From a virus: 26,837 bases of DNA. Below, piece after piece: positions 14,761-21,955 of this stretch (positions within the stretch are counted from its first letter, which is position 1; the number at the start of each line of letters is the position of its first letter). Under the pieces are notes generated by a model that saw only the letters and a list, made by a program, of their open reading frames with translations, did no database searches and was not told the DNA's origin. Location of the stretch: IMG/VR virus record IMGVR_UViG_3300025085_000153, positions 1 through 26,837 of that record; one strand, given 5' to 3'. Position numbers and translations under genes: made by a program.

Positions 14761-15487
14761 CCAAGTCTAAGAGTATTGGTGTCGGATCAAATGGCTTTGG
14801 AACTTCAACTTCTGGGAACAAGCATTTTTCGATAAAGACTTTTACATCTTCTTCATCTAAACCAAGTGAAGCCATTGTTCTAGGAGTATGGGGATTTTGC
14901 TTTTGATAATGTGCATATCTATTTTGAGAAAGTGCGCCCAACTCATCACTAGAATTTCCTTGATATTTACCGATGTTATCAAGATAATAGTTTAAGTTTT
15001 CTTTAACAACGTACATCAACTGATTAATTTCAGCTTCTTCTTTTACATTGCCTGCGGCTATCATATCTTCATTAAAAATAGCTTTAGCCCATTCTGGAAG
15101 TTCTCGTTCACGTTTCCAATCAAGTTGCTTCGAAGTCTTAATGAAGTAATCAATCATATGATGCTCTGAATTAGTTGTTGCACTAAAATCATGGAAAGCG
15201 CCAGTCATCTTGTTCTTTCCTGCAATAACATCAAAGCCAAAGATTGGACCATCGTTACCTAGTTCTGGGAAAATGCATACGTGCATCATCCACAATCCTT
15301 TACTCTTACGTGCATCAACAATATCTAAATGCGCTCGGCGATAGTCTTTAGAATTCCAAACACGGTTAACCCATCCTGGTTGATTAAAGCGATCCATACC
15401 TTCTTCATGAATCTCTAAACCTGTTTGTTCTAATCTTGTTATGATGTGTTGTTTAAGCCCTAGTAAGCTTCCCCAAATCTGTGACAT
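14756..15487 (-). CDS. pcyX: Ferredoxin-dependent bilin reductase, PcyX/PcyA type
   Basis: The 243-residue product is a ferredoxin-dependent bilin reductase. The core reads HLDIVDARKSKGLWMMHVCI, then FPELGNDGPIFGFDVIAG and KNKMTGAFHDFSA. By spacing, H69 and D86 match PcyA His88 and Asp105 (17 apart in both). H53 matches His74, and D55 stands where PcyA has Glu76. An Asp at that place is, as I recall, a mark of PcyX, the reductase described from uncultured oceanic phages that makes phycoerythrobilin from biliverdin. It follows heme oxygenase, which supplies biliverdin, with a 35-bp overlap and a GAGGAG ribosome binding site. Electrons would come from a ferredoxin not seen in this window. The exact bilin product cannot be read from sequence. 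Confidence 0.85.
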   Translation of the reverse strand: MSQIWGSLLGLKQHIITRLEQTGLEIHEEGMDRFNQPGWVNRVWNSKDYRRAHLDIVDARKSKGLWMMHVCIFPELGNDGPIFGFDVIAGKNKMTGAFHDFSATTNSEHHMIDYFIKTSKQLDWKRERELPEWAKAIFNEDMIAAGNVKEEAEINQLMYVVKENLNYYLDNIGKYQGNSSDELGALSQNRYAHYQKQNPHTPRTMASLGLDEEDVKVFIEKCLFPEVEVPKPFDPTPILLDLV

Positions 15488-16028
15488 TTTCTAACTCCTC
15501 AAATAATCTAATAGCGAATTCAAAACAAATATTGGCTTCGACAGCCATTTCGTCTGTCAATAGCTCCCGTACATATACTTTTAACTTTTCTTTATCATCA
15601 AACTCATACATCGCACCAGAGCCAGGAACACGTTTCTTAATAATAGCACCGCCATACATATCACCGAAGTGTCGGACATACATATGAGCAATCAGTTTTT
15701 CGTATTCATTTTTCTTTTCTAAATTGTATATATGTTCTATGTATTGAGCATTAGAAACAGTGCATATGTAAGGGTCATAAAAGAACCCATGCAACTCTTC
15801 TAGTTCTTGCATATCTTTTAGGATATGTGATGCTCGAAATACTGGTTGAATATATACTGGAAGGCCTTGAACTTTTAAAGCATCTTCTAGTATCACGTAA
15901 TTGTAATACTGGTTCGTTAGATATCGATAGTAAAGTTCTGGATCTATTTCACCACTAAGAAGTATCTTAGCAAAGCCTCTACGTTCAGCTTTCTTGTGAT
16001 TTTCCCATGTTAACTCTTTCAAGTTCAT
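15453..16028 (-). CDS. ho1: Heme oxygenase (heme to biliverdin)
   Basis: The 191-residue product is a bacterial/phage heme oxygenase; it opens the heme ring to biliverdin, releasing iron and carbon monoxide. The N-terminus LTWENHKKAERRGFAKILLS carries the proximal heme-ligand His11. LYYRYLTNQYYNYVILEDAL follows. The distal helix AHMYVRHFGDMYGG (residues 114-127) matches the family motif GDxxGG. The length is slightly below cyanobacterial HO1 (about 240). It lies in the order kinase-like, DUF1289, heme oxygenase, bilin reductase, with a 3-bp gap before it and a strong AAGGG ribosome binding site. Biliverdin is the substrate of the next gene, so the two form a compact pathway from heme to a reduced bilin. 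Confidence 0.93.
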   Translation of the reverse strand: MNLKELTWENHKKAERRGFAKILLSGEIDPELYYRYLTNQYYNYVILEDALKVQGLPVYIQPVFRASHILKDMQELEELHGFFYDPYICTVSNAQYIEHIYNLEKKNEYEKLIAHMYVRHFGDMYGGAIIKKRVPGSGAMYEFDDKEKLKVYVRELLTDEMAVEANICFEFAIRLFEELENVTDLGKLTRA

Positions 16029-16031
16029 AAT

Positions 16032-16235
16032 TTATCCCTTCTCGTAACGACGAAGGTTCTCTGTTTGATCATACTTTCGTCTAGTGGCATAGCCTAGATT
16101 TTTCATTATTTCCATTCTCTCTTGGTCACTCATAGATGACCATTGACTTATTTGTTCTATTGTTCTCTTACAACCAGTGCATTTACGAGTAGAAGGGTCA
16201 ATAGAACAAATTGAAACACATGGCGAAACATACAT
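16032..16235 (-). CDS. DUF1289-family small cysteine protein
   Basis: The 67-residue product matches DUF1289 (PF06945) as I know it: VSPCVSICSIDPSTRKCTGC, KRTIEQISQW and SSMSDQERMEIM. Four cysteines (C6, C10, C19, C22) form a likely Fe-S or zinc site. The function of the family is not established. The protein is common in proteobacteria, so it may have been captured from the host. It sits 2 bp after the kinase-like gene and directly before heme oxygenase. It has no clear ribosome binding site and is probably translationally coupled. A metal-cofactor role in the bilin cassette is tempting but only inference. Confidence 0.85.
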   Translation of the reverse strand: MYVSPCVSICSIDPSTRKCTGCKRTIEQISQWSSMSDQERMEIMKNLGYATRRKYDQTENLRRYEKG

Positions 16236-16237
16236 TT

Positions 16238-17143
16238 CTATAGATCGGTCCAGTCAACATTTTTAGGGACATAAGACTGAATCTTCATCTTTAAGTCTTT
16301 TGCTAGTTGGGCTTGAGGTGTAACTTCTTTACCCTTACGCTTTACGTAGAAGTAGTTAGCATCTTTGACAGACATTCCACCGCCTTTGCCTTTTTCGATT
16401 TCTGTGTCTACACCAACTTTGTTGAAAGCAAATACGATATCGCCATCCATATATTTCTTTAGAGTTTTACCCATGTTGATAATATCAAGCATAGTCTGAG
16501 ATGCACCACGATGAGTGTTGACTAAAATCTCTACTGGTACTTTTCTACTACGCTTTGCATTCTGGTCGATAGCAACTTCGATATCATTTACAACCCAAAC
16601 GATGTGAACGTTTTCTTTTGCATAACCAATGTTCGATACTTGACGTGTTAAGTTCTGTAACTTTCTTAAGTCTTTTAAAGTTACGTCAAAGATGATGTTT
16701 GGCTTACGATCATCGGCCGCTGTCATAACAGAAGCATAGAATGCTTGCATCTTTTTATCTGGTAAGTTTAATGCGTCACCAATAATCTCATGCAACTTAG
16801 CAACATTATCGGGATTCTTTAGATTAGAAGCTAGGTCTTTAAGGTCAACACCAAACTCGGCCTTTACCTTTTTAACAATAGCAGGAGTCTTAGAAGCAAG
16901 TGTTTTAAGTTCATCAACATCAAAGACCTTACCTTCAAGGCCAACTAGCTTGTCTTTTACAAACCCTTTACCTGATCCAGCACCGCCTGCCATGATAACA
17001 ATATTACCAAACTTAGGATATGCCTTGCCGCCAAATGTAATTAGCTTTTCGAGTAATATCTCATACTGCTCTTCGATGTATTCTTCTCGAATAGTTTCTT
17101 CGACTATCGCAACATCTTTGAGGAATGTACTAAGGGATTTCAA
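16238..17143 (-). CDS. Zeta-toxin/kinase-like P-loop NTPase
   Basis: The 301-residue product has FGNIVIMAGGAGSGKGFVKD with a Walker A (GGAGSGKG, residues 53-60). It then has VFDVDELK and NIIFDVTLKD (a Walker B-like or phosphate-acceptor region), and HIVWVVNDIEVAIDQNAKRS with basic lid residues. This is the layout of zeta-toxin/polynucleotide-kinase-type proteins found in marine T4-like phages. The substrate is unknown. The start is TTG at 17143, supported by GGAG seven to eight bases upstream; there is no good ATG nearby. A T4-late box at 17175-17182 precedes it, so it leads the operon with DUF1289, heme oxygenase and the bilin reductase. Confidence 0.75.
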   Translation of the reverse strand: MKSLSTFLKDVAIVEETIREEYIEEQYEILLEKLITFGGKAYPKFGNIVIMAGGAGSGKGFVKDKLVGLEGKVFDVDELKTLASKTPAIVKKVKAEFGVDLKDLASNLKNPDNVAKLHEIIGDALNLPDKKMQAFYASVMTAADDRKPNIIFDVTLKDLRKLQNLTRQVSNIGYAKENVHIVWVVNDIEVAIDQNAKRSRKVPVEILVNTHRGASQTMLDIINMGKTLKKYMDGDIVFAFNKVGVDTEIEKGKGGGMSVKDANYFYVKRKGKEVTPQAQLAKDLKMKIQSYVPKNVDWTDL

Positions 17144-17173
17144 TTTTCTTCTCCGTTTAAAGACTATCTCATG

Positions 17174-17692
17174 TTATTTATAAAATATGTGAGTGTCGAT
17201 ACGAACAGTACGTTCATAACTATCAGACCAATATGGGTTAACATAAGAGGCGTGATACATAATAGCACCATCTGTAAAGTCTTCTTTTATACCATAATTA
17301 TCCATTATATTATGAGCAATTACACTAACTTTCTGCCACATCAATTCATCTTTAGGCGTATCGTCTTTACCATCACACCACCAAGAGAACTGACATTTGT
17401 TACGAATAGGATTACCATTACTATCATAATGTGATTGATAAACTACATCACAAACTGTATTAGGATATCGATTATCATGAACACGATTAAGAGTTACCCA
17501 ACCCACAGCTTTCTGACCTAATGCGCTATCACCTCTTGCTTCATGATATAAGTTTAATGCCAGACAATGATGTTGTTCATTATACTCAGCAATTAAATGT
17601 TCTTCTTGAAGTGTTATCATTGAAGCATGTACACTAAATGTAAGTAAACCTAAACACAGTACTGATAGAGCAGTAGACATAAAACGAATCAT
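17174..17692 (-). CDS. Exported SleB-type cell-wall hydrolase, probable endolysin
   Basis: The product (172 residues from the ATG at 17692) has a signal or signal-anchor segment, RFMSTALSVLCLGLLTFSVH, then a Hydrolase_2 (SleB, PF07486) domain. The domain reads CLALNLYHEARGDSALGQKA, VGWVTLNRV, YPNTVCDVVYQ, CQFSWWCDG. Glu51 in YHEARGD is the expected catalytic acid. An ATG at 17722 would sit within the first transcribed bases after the -10 box and is excluded; 17692 has TAGGAG nine bases upstream. SleB-type enzymes cut peptidoglycan glycan strands, so this is the best candidate for host lysis, exported by Sec rather than through a holin pore. A perfect sigma70-like promoter stands in front. A role in wall remodelling during infection is an alternative. 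Confidence 0.85.
   Translation of the reverse strand: MIRFMSTALSVLCLGLLTFSVHASMITLQEEHLIAEYNEQHHCLALNLYHEARGDSALGQKAVGWVTLNRVHDNRYPNTVCDVVYQSHYDSNGNPIRNKCQFSWWCDGKDDTPKDELMWQKVSVIAHNIMDNYGIKEDFTDGAIMYHASYVNPYWSDSYERTVRIDTHIFYK
17175..17182 (-). promoter_or_regulatory. T4-type late promoter candidate for the bilin cassette
   Basis: TATAAATA on the minus strand overlaps the last codons of the SleB-type gene and lies 31 bp before the TTG start at 17143, the same distance range as the late promoters in the gp48-gp4 gap. It would place the kinase, DUF1289, heme oxygenase and bilin reductase under late control. Chance occurrence of this AT octamer is not negligible. Confidence 0.55.
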
Positions 17693-17728
17693 TAATGTAT
17701 CTCCTATATTATTAAGAACCATAATAGC

Positions 17729-17756
17729 ATTATACTAGTTTTAAAAAATATGTCAA
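17729..17756 (-). promoter_or_regulatory. Consensus sigma70 promoter for the SleB-type hydrolase
   Basis: TTGACA (17751-17756), 16-bp AT-rich spacer, TATAAT (17729-17734): both hexamers are perfect. Preceded by CCC like most early promoters here. Confidence 0.9.
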
Positions 17757-17767
17757 GGGTATAAACC

Positions 17768-17791
17768 AAAAAAAACTGGCTCGAAAGCCAG
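17768..17791 (-). terminator. Intrinsic terminator after the membrane protein gene (UUCG loop)
   Basis: On the minus strand CTGGCT-TTCG-AGCCAG forms a 6-bp stem with UUCG loop followed by eight T. It isolates the SleB-type gene and its promoter from the upstream gene. The loop is the same as in the gp32 terminator. Confidence 0.9.
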
Positions 17792-17821
17792 CTAGTTTAT
17801 CTACAAATCTACAGAAAGTAA

Positions 17822-18187
17822 TTAATCGTCAGTATCGTCTACTACATCTAAGATTTCCCACTTGACTAGAGTACCAAAAAGGTCTGTAAAGACGTTTAAG
17901 ATTATCCAGGGCAATGAGAACATAGCAATACAAATAAAGTAAATGTTACCAGTCATAATCAATACAATGGTTGCACCGACTTGAACTAATCGACTAGACC
18001 ATGCATCTGGTACGACCATATCAAAGTTTACACCAGAAGTCTTTAGACCCGCAAGCAAACAAAAGCATAGGTAATAAAACATTGATGAGAATATAATCTG
18101 GATTAAAGCTAAAGTTGGTAAAGACCAATAAGCTTCAGTTGGTAAAAATACTGTAACAAGTATAAGGGCTAAATGCATATAACGCAA
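17822..18187 (-). CDS. Multi-pass membrane protein, possible holin
   Basis: The 121-residue protein has about four hydrophobic segments (near residues 3-22, 27-48, 66-84 and 84-103) and a short, highly acidic C-terminus (ILDVVDDTDD). The start is TTG at 18187: its GGAGATACATT leader is identical to the leader of the SleB-type gene and at the right distance, whereas the ATG at 18178 is too far. No family is recognised. Lying directly upstream of an exported cell-wall hydrolase, it could be a holin or pinholin, but holins usually have a basic tail. It has its own terminator and follows the CobS-like gene after a hairpin. Confidence 0.7.
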   Translation of the reverse strand: MRYMHLALILVTVFLPTEAYWSLPTLALIQIIFSSMFYYLCFCLLAGLKTSGVNFDMVVPDAWSSRLVQVGATIVLIMTGNIYFICIAMFSLPWIILNVFTDLFGTLVKWEILDVVDDTDD

Positions 18188-18212
18188 AATGTATCTCCAA
18201 ATTGTTATGGGT

Positions 18213-18232
18213 GAGTGGCAGTTACGCCACTC
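18213..18232. repeat. Perfect hairpin between CobS-like and membrane protein genes
   Basis: GAGTGGC-N6-GCCACTC gives a 7-bp G-C-rich stem without a T tract on the minus strand. It may be an attenuator or mRNA-stabilising element at the 3' end of the CobS-like gene. Confidence 0.55.
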
Positions 18233-18244
18233 TTTATATTTAGA

Positions 18245-19405
18245 TTAAAACGGTGCGTCTTCCTCACCGACCTCATCTTCATTATATGAGTATGTACCAT
18301 CGGTAACATCGCCATCAATCTTTTCATAAAGGTCAATGAAAGCCGCACGTGTATCTGGATCAAAACGATTTACACACAATTCAATCGACTTCATTTTATC
18401 ATTAAAGATAGAGAAGGTCTGTACAATATGACACAACCGACGTGTTGAGATGATATCATCAACACCACCATCTTCAAAGGTTTTACGAATAGCTTGACCC
18501 CAATTGACCAACTTCTCGGCAAATTCGGTATCGTCTGCACCAAACTTCTGCATGTGATTTACAACGATACGCTTTTCAACTTTGATGGTTGGGTAAGGTT
18601 GCTCAAGTGTCACATTGAAACGCTCAAGAAAAGCTTCATCAATGATCGTGGCCGCAATAAAGCGCCCTGCTTCATCACCTTGACCCTTAGTGTTTGCGGT
18701 TGCAATCACGTTAAAGCCAGGTGCAGGTTGGACAACTTCACCAGTCTTTTTGATCAAGACAGGCTTGCCCTCAAGGACACCTTGCAAACACATTAGCTTG
18801 TTAGAGCCACGGTCAATTTCATCAATCAACAAAATTGCACCAGCTTCCATTGCTTTGATCACTGGACCTTTTGCAAAGACAGTTTCACCGTTAAGCAAAC
18901 GAAAGCCACCGATCAAATCATCTTCATCTGTCTCGGGTGTAATCTGAACACGGACATATTCACGCTTGGCGTTTGCACAAGCTTGTTCAATCATCATGGT
19001 CTTACCGTTACCAGATAGACCAGCGACATACATTGGAAAGAACATACCAGAGTCGATAATCTGCTTCACGTCTTTGAAGTAACCCCATTTTACAAAGGTT
19101 GAATCTTTCGCAGGAACATAAACTTCATCTGATGAAGTAGATTGAACACGCAAAGGATTGGTCACTTGAACGGGAGCAGCTGTCGGTAGCTGAACAATTT
19201 TAGTTGGAGCTGAAGATGTTAAAGACATTTTATAAACACCGTAGCCAGCTTTTTCACATTTCTTCATAAGACCAGAAGCTGTGCCACGCTTTGCACCGAT
19301 AGATGCGGCAAACGCAAACATATCTTGGCGCTTAAACGTTTCGGCACCTGGGTTAGAGTTTTCAAAAGCTGCTAAAAGTTCTGTTTGAGTCATCACATTT
19401 TTCAT
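18245..19405 (-). CDS. cobS: CobS-like MoxR-type AAA+ ATPase
   Basis: The 386-residue protein has an N-terminal helical region (residues 1-60, with a FKRQDMFAFAASIGAKRGTA motif), a Pro/Thr linker, then an AAA+ domain. Walker A is GLSGNGKT (129-136), Walker B LLIDEID (192-198), sensor-1 ATAN (236-239) and an EAFLERF segment (258-264) with the likely arginine finger. This is the CobS/MoxR arrangement common in marine T4-like phages, where it is usually called porphyrin biosynthesis protein CobS. Cobalt insertion is not shown; MoxR proteins generally act with VWA partners as chaperone-like machines, and such a partner is encoded next door. It has its own early promoter overlapped by a large inverted repeat. 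Confidence 0.9.
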   Translation of the reverse strand: MKNVMTQTELLAAFENSNPGAETFKRQDMFAFAASIGAKRGTASGLMKKCEKAGYGVYKMSLTSSAPTKIVQLPTAAPVQVTNPLRVQSTSSDEVYVPAKDSTFVKWGYFKDVKQIIDSGMFFPMYVAGLSGNGKTMMIEQACANAKREYVRVQITPETDEDDLIGGFRLLNGETVFAKGPVIKAMEAGAILLIDEIDRGSNKLMCLQGVLEGKPVLIKKTGEVVQPAPGFNVIATANTKGQGDEAGRFIAATIIDEAFLERFNVTLEQPYPTIKVEKRIVVNHMQKFGADDTEFAEKLVNWGQAIRKTFEDGGVDDIISTRRLCHIVQTFSIFNDKMKSIELCVNRFDPDTRAAFIDLYEKIDGDVTDGTYSYNEDEVGEEDAPF

Positions 19406-19436
19406 ATCGAATCACTTTCTCTCTTGTTACTCTTAT

Positions 19437-19465
19437 AATATAAGCACTTTGGTGGAAGAAGTCAA
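19437..19465 (-). promoter_or_regulatory. Sigma70-like early promoter of the CobS-like gene, with inverted repeat
   Basis: TTGACT (19460-19465), 17 bp, TATATT (19437-19442). A perfect 8-bp inverted repeat GGTGGAAG-N10-CTTCCACC (19451-19476) encloses the -35 box and looks like an operator. The leader carries the GTAACAAG element shared with other early genes. Confidence 0.85.
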
Positions 19466-19489
19466 GGGCTTCCACCAAGGTTTTTTGGT

Positions 19490-21664
19490 TTAGGCCACCA
19501 ACTCTGCAAACTTTTGAGTGATAACCTTCGACTTCTTTTTAGAGCCATTTGATTTGTTGAATGCTTTTGCAATCTTGGCTACAGTCATATCGCTATCAAC
19601 ATCAAGGTCTTCGATTTGCTCACTCATTTTATCTGCGGGCATAACGAACCGACGATCATAGCCACAGTTATTGTCAAACAATGCTACACCAGTATCACGA
19701 ATCTCTTTTTTCTTTGCTCGGAACTTCGAATCTGTCTTATAGACATAACCCAATGAGCGACATAGTTCGCCATTCAATTCGTAATTACGATCAGCAATAA
19801 AGTAGTTTAGAGTTGATACGCCCATATCACCAATTGCTTTTACTAGTGAACTAGTATGATCACGACGATTACCACGACCCAAATCAACCATCTTGCCATT
19901 TACTTCGACAGATAGGTTACGATAACGATACCCATAGCCTTGATCATAGCTTAGATCATCACCACCTATAGGTAGGATGCCATTGCTATCGCCATCGGTC
20001 AATGCAACGAAGTTCATTTTTTGAACACGATGCTTTTCACGGAAATCTTCAATGATATATTGCATAGCCATCAAAGCTGTGTTGAGTGGCGTGTTGCCCA
20101 ACTGCTCAAATTCTGAAATTGAACTTGAACGATTTACTGTCTGCCAGAACATCCGACGGAAAGCTTCATCATAATCACGTTTGGTCATAGTTGAGTCAAA
20201 CAATTTTAGCAACGCCAACTCTGTAGATTCAATGTGAGTAACAGAAGGCTTTGCCGCTTTCTTTTTAGCTAACATTGGTTTCCAATCGTCATGGCTACCA
20301 ACTGAAGTGAAGGAATAAACTTCGAAAGGAATACCCACTCGCTTACAGAACATCATCAATGTCAAAGTCTGACGGATCACACCAGGTAGTGTGTGGTACA
20401 TAGACCCAGAGTAATCAATCAACATCATCATGCCGTGGTTTTTAGCATCAGCAATGTTGCTAACCTGCTTAAACAGCATATCATCATACTGGTACTTGTG
20501 AAGCTTGTTTACATCAATAGTACCTTTAGTTGACTCACGGGCACGAAGTGAACGCCAAGCGGCCTTTCTCATTTCGAATTCTTTGACCATCAGGTTTACA
20601 ACCCGCTTAGTTTCTTTGATGAACGTGACATATTTGTCTTCAGGAAACTCTGGGTTATAACCATAGCCTTTCTGTGTTTCTAACCAACGCTGACGACCAT
20701 CACGGATTTCTTCATAAGAGATAGTGCAAGCTTTAGCCTCTTGACGGGTCAAGCCTTTTGCATAAACTACATCTGGAGACTTTAACTTTGAGACGTTCTC
20801 GTTGAAGTTCGTTTCTGTTAGAACTTCTTGGTCCATCAAACCGCTTTCAGGTGAATCAGGCATACTCGACTTAGGTTCTTCTTCGGCTTCTTCCTCTTCA
20901 CCGTTTTCACCAGTAGTTGCTTCTTCATTTGATTCATCAGTATCTTCTGAAGATTTGTTTTCTTCGTTACCGGTTTCACTTTCTTCTGTGCTTTCCTCAT
21001 CGGTCATAGAGTCTTCATTACTCTCGGTGCTTGAATCATCAGGATTCATCTCACTATCACCAGACATTGGAGAAGCTGTAAGAACTTCATTTTCAATTTT
21101 ATTATCGCTATCTTTTGACTTTTCACCAAGCCATTGTTGAATATCACGACAGCACTGAACAACGTCATCATAGGTTTCACAAGCTTTTGCTTGCGCTACA
21201 AAAGGTAGTTCATCATCTGCGAATGGGACATCAACTAGATCACGTGCTTTGGCGTGAATATTTAAACGATCCATGAACCCTAGTTCATAAAGATTTTTTT
21301 CTTTAATACCGAAGAGGTCTTTTTCACCCATCATCAATTCGGTATAGCCACGCTTAAAGTTACCGACAAGACCAGGGTACTTGCGGAGAATATGCTTTTC
21401 GATCCGAACATCTTCTACAATGTTCAGGTGTGAATGGGGAATACCTTCACTCACATATTCATTAAAATTTTCGGGAGTGAATAGGGCATGAGCAATCTCA
21501 TGACCGACAAGCATGTCAAGAACGTCTTTACTCATATCTTTCCAAAGCGGAAGACCGAGTGTACGTGATTTAACATCAAAGAACGCAGTTTCATAATTGC
21601 CCTGCTGCACTGTAATATTCTCGTTAGCGAGAAGGCGGGCAAGAACTGATTTTTGAGCAAACAT
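19490..21664 (-). CDS. cobT: CobT-like protein: HExxH metallopeptidase-like plus VWA domain
   Basis: The 724-residue protein has three parts. The N-terminal region carries HEIAH at residues 55-59 and a possible third ligand, Glu84 (NIVEDVRIEK), as in zinc metallopeptidases. A very acidic low-complexity stretch (about 185-268, rich in E, D, S) follows, as in CobT. The C-terminal half holds a VWA domain with the MIDAS motif DYSGS (417-421) and a downstream LTDGDS. CobT is the VWA partner of CobS in cobaltochelatase; the partner here lies just downstream with its own promoter. The third chelatase subunit, CobN, is not in this window. A peptidase or remodelling function with the AAA+ partner is therefore as likely as metal chelation. 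Confidence 0.88.
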   Translation of the reverse strand: MFAQKSVLARLLANENITVQQGNYETAFFDVKSRTLGLPLWKDMSKDVLDMLVGHEIAHALFTPENFNEYVSEGIPHSHLNIVEDVRIEKHILRKYPGLVGNFKRGYTELMMGEKDLFGIKEKNLYELGFMDRLNIHAKARDLVDVPFADDELPFVAQAKACETYDDVVQCCRDIQQWLGEKSKDSDNKIENEVLTASPMSGDSEMNPDDSSTESNEDSMTDEESTEESETGNEENKSSEDTDESNEEATTGENGEEEEAEEEPKSSMPDSPESGLMDQEVLTETNFNENVSKLKSPDVVYAKGLTRQEAKACTISYEEIRDGRQRWLETQKGYGYNPEFPEDKYVTFIKETKRVVNLMVKEFEMRKAAWRSLRARESTKGTIDVNKLHKYQYDDMLFKQVSNIADAKNHGMMMLIDYSGSMYHTLPGVIRQTLTLMMFCKRVGIPFEVYSFTSVGSHDDWKPMLAKKKAAKPSVTHIESTELALLKLFDSTMTKRDYDEAFRRMFWQTVNRSSSISEFEQLGNTPLNTALMAMQYIIEDFREKHRVQKMNFVALTDGDSNGILPIGGDDLSYDQGYGYRYRNLSVEVNGKMVDLGRGNRRDHTSSLVKAIGDMGVSTLNYFIADRNYELNGELCRSLGYVYKTDSKFRAKKKEIRDTGVALFDNNCGYDRRFVMPADKMSEQIEDLDVDSDMTVAKIAKAFNKSNGSKKKSKVITQKFAELVA

Positions 21665-21692
21665 ATAGAATCACCTCTCTAGTTACTCTACT

Positions 21693-21721
21693 AATATAAT
21701 ACTTATAAGGTAGATTGTCAA
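21693..21721 (-). promoter_or_regulatory. Sigma70-like early promoter of the CobT-like gene
   Basis: TTGACA (21716-21721), 17 bp, TATATT (21693-21698), then GTAACTAGAGAGG in the leader and a GATTC just before the start codon. Confidence 0.88.
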
Positions 21722-21725
21722 GAGG

Positions 21726-21896
21726 CTATATGCCAATTTTATCAGAAAAAACCATCATTGCGATTTTAGCTTCTTCAATGATTTCTTCTTCTGTTGAGTT
21801 AGAGAAGCCATAAGGCATTTCCATCATATCAAAAAGATTTGACGCTTGAGCCACACTAATATTGAGTGCATTGGCGATCATTTTAATATATAGCAT
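21726..21896 (-). CDS. Small early protein of 56 residues, unknown
   Basis: An ATG at 21896 preceded by AAAAGGAA opens a 56-residue frame (MLYIKMIANALNISVAQASN, then LFDMMEMPYGF, STEEEIIEEAKIAMM) ending in TAG. The N-terminal part looks like a short helix-turn-helix-style segment, but too little is present to claim DNA binding. It fills the space between the methylase-like gene and the CobT promoter and has its own sigma70-like promoter upstream. Confidence 0.7.
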   Translation of the reverse strand: MLYIKMIANALNISVAQASNLFDMMEMPYGFSNSTEEEIIEEAKIAMMVFSDKIGI

Positions 21897-21923
21897 ATTG
21901 TTTCCTTTTCTATCTACAAGAAC

Positions 21924-21952
21924 ACATTATCAGTGATTCGTATAGAAGTCAA
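21924..21952 (-). promoter_or_regulatory. Sigma70-like early promoter for the 56-residue gene
   Basis: TTGACT (21947-21952) preceded by CCC. The -10 is TAATGT at 17 bp or GATAAT at 15 bp. The spacer contains CGAATCAC, shared with the promoters at 25559 and 25826. Confidence 0.7.
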
Positions 21953-21955
21953 GGG

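Noticed and set aside
14756-16028. Cyanobacterial host suggested by heme oxygenase and bilin reductase
   Set aside because: The tmRNA tag is of alphaproteobacterial style, no photosynthesis genes (psbA, psbD, hli) are seen here, and the reductase resembles PcyX rather than the cyanophage PebS. Only a phylogeny would settle this.
20802-21140. 112-codon serine-rich plus-strand frame
   Set aside because: It is the complement of the Glu/Asp/Ser-rich linker of the CobT-like protein.
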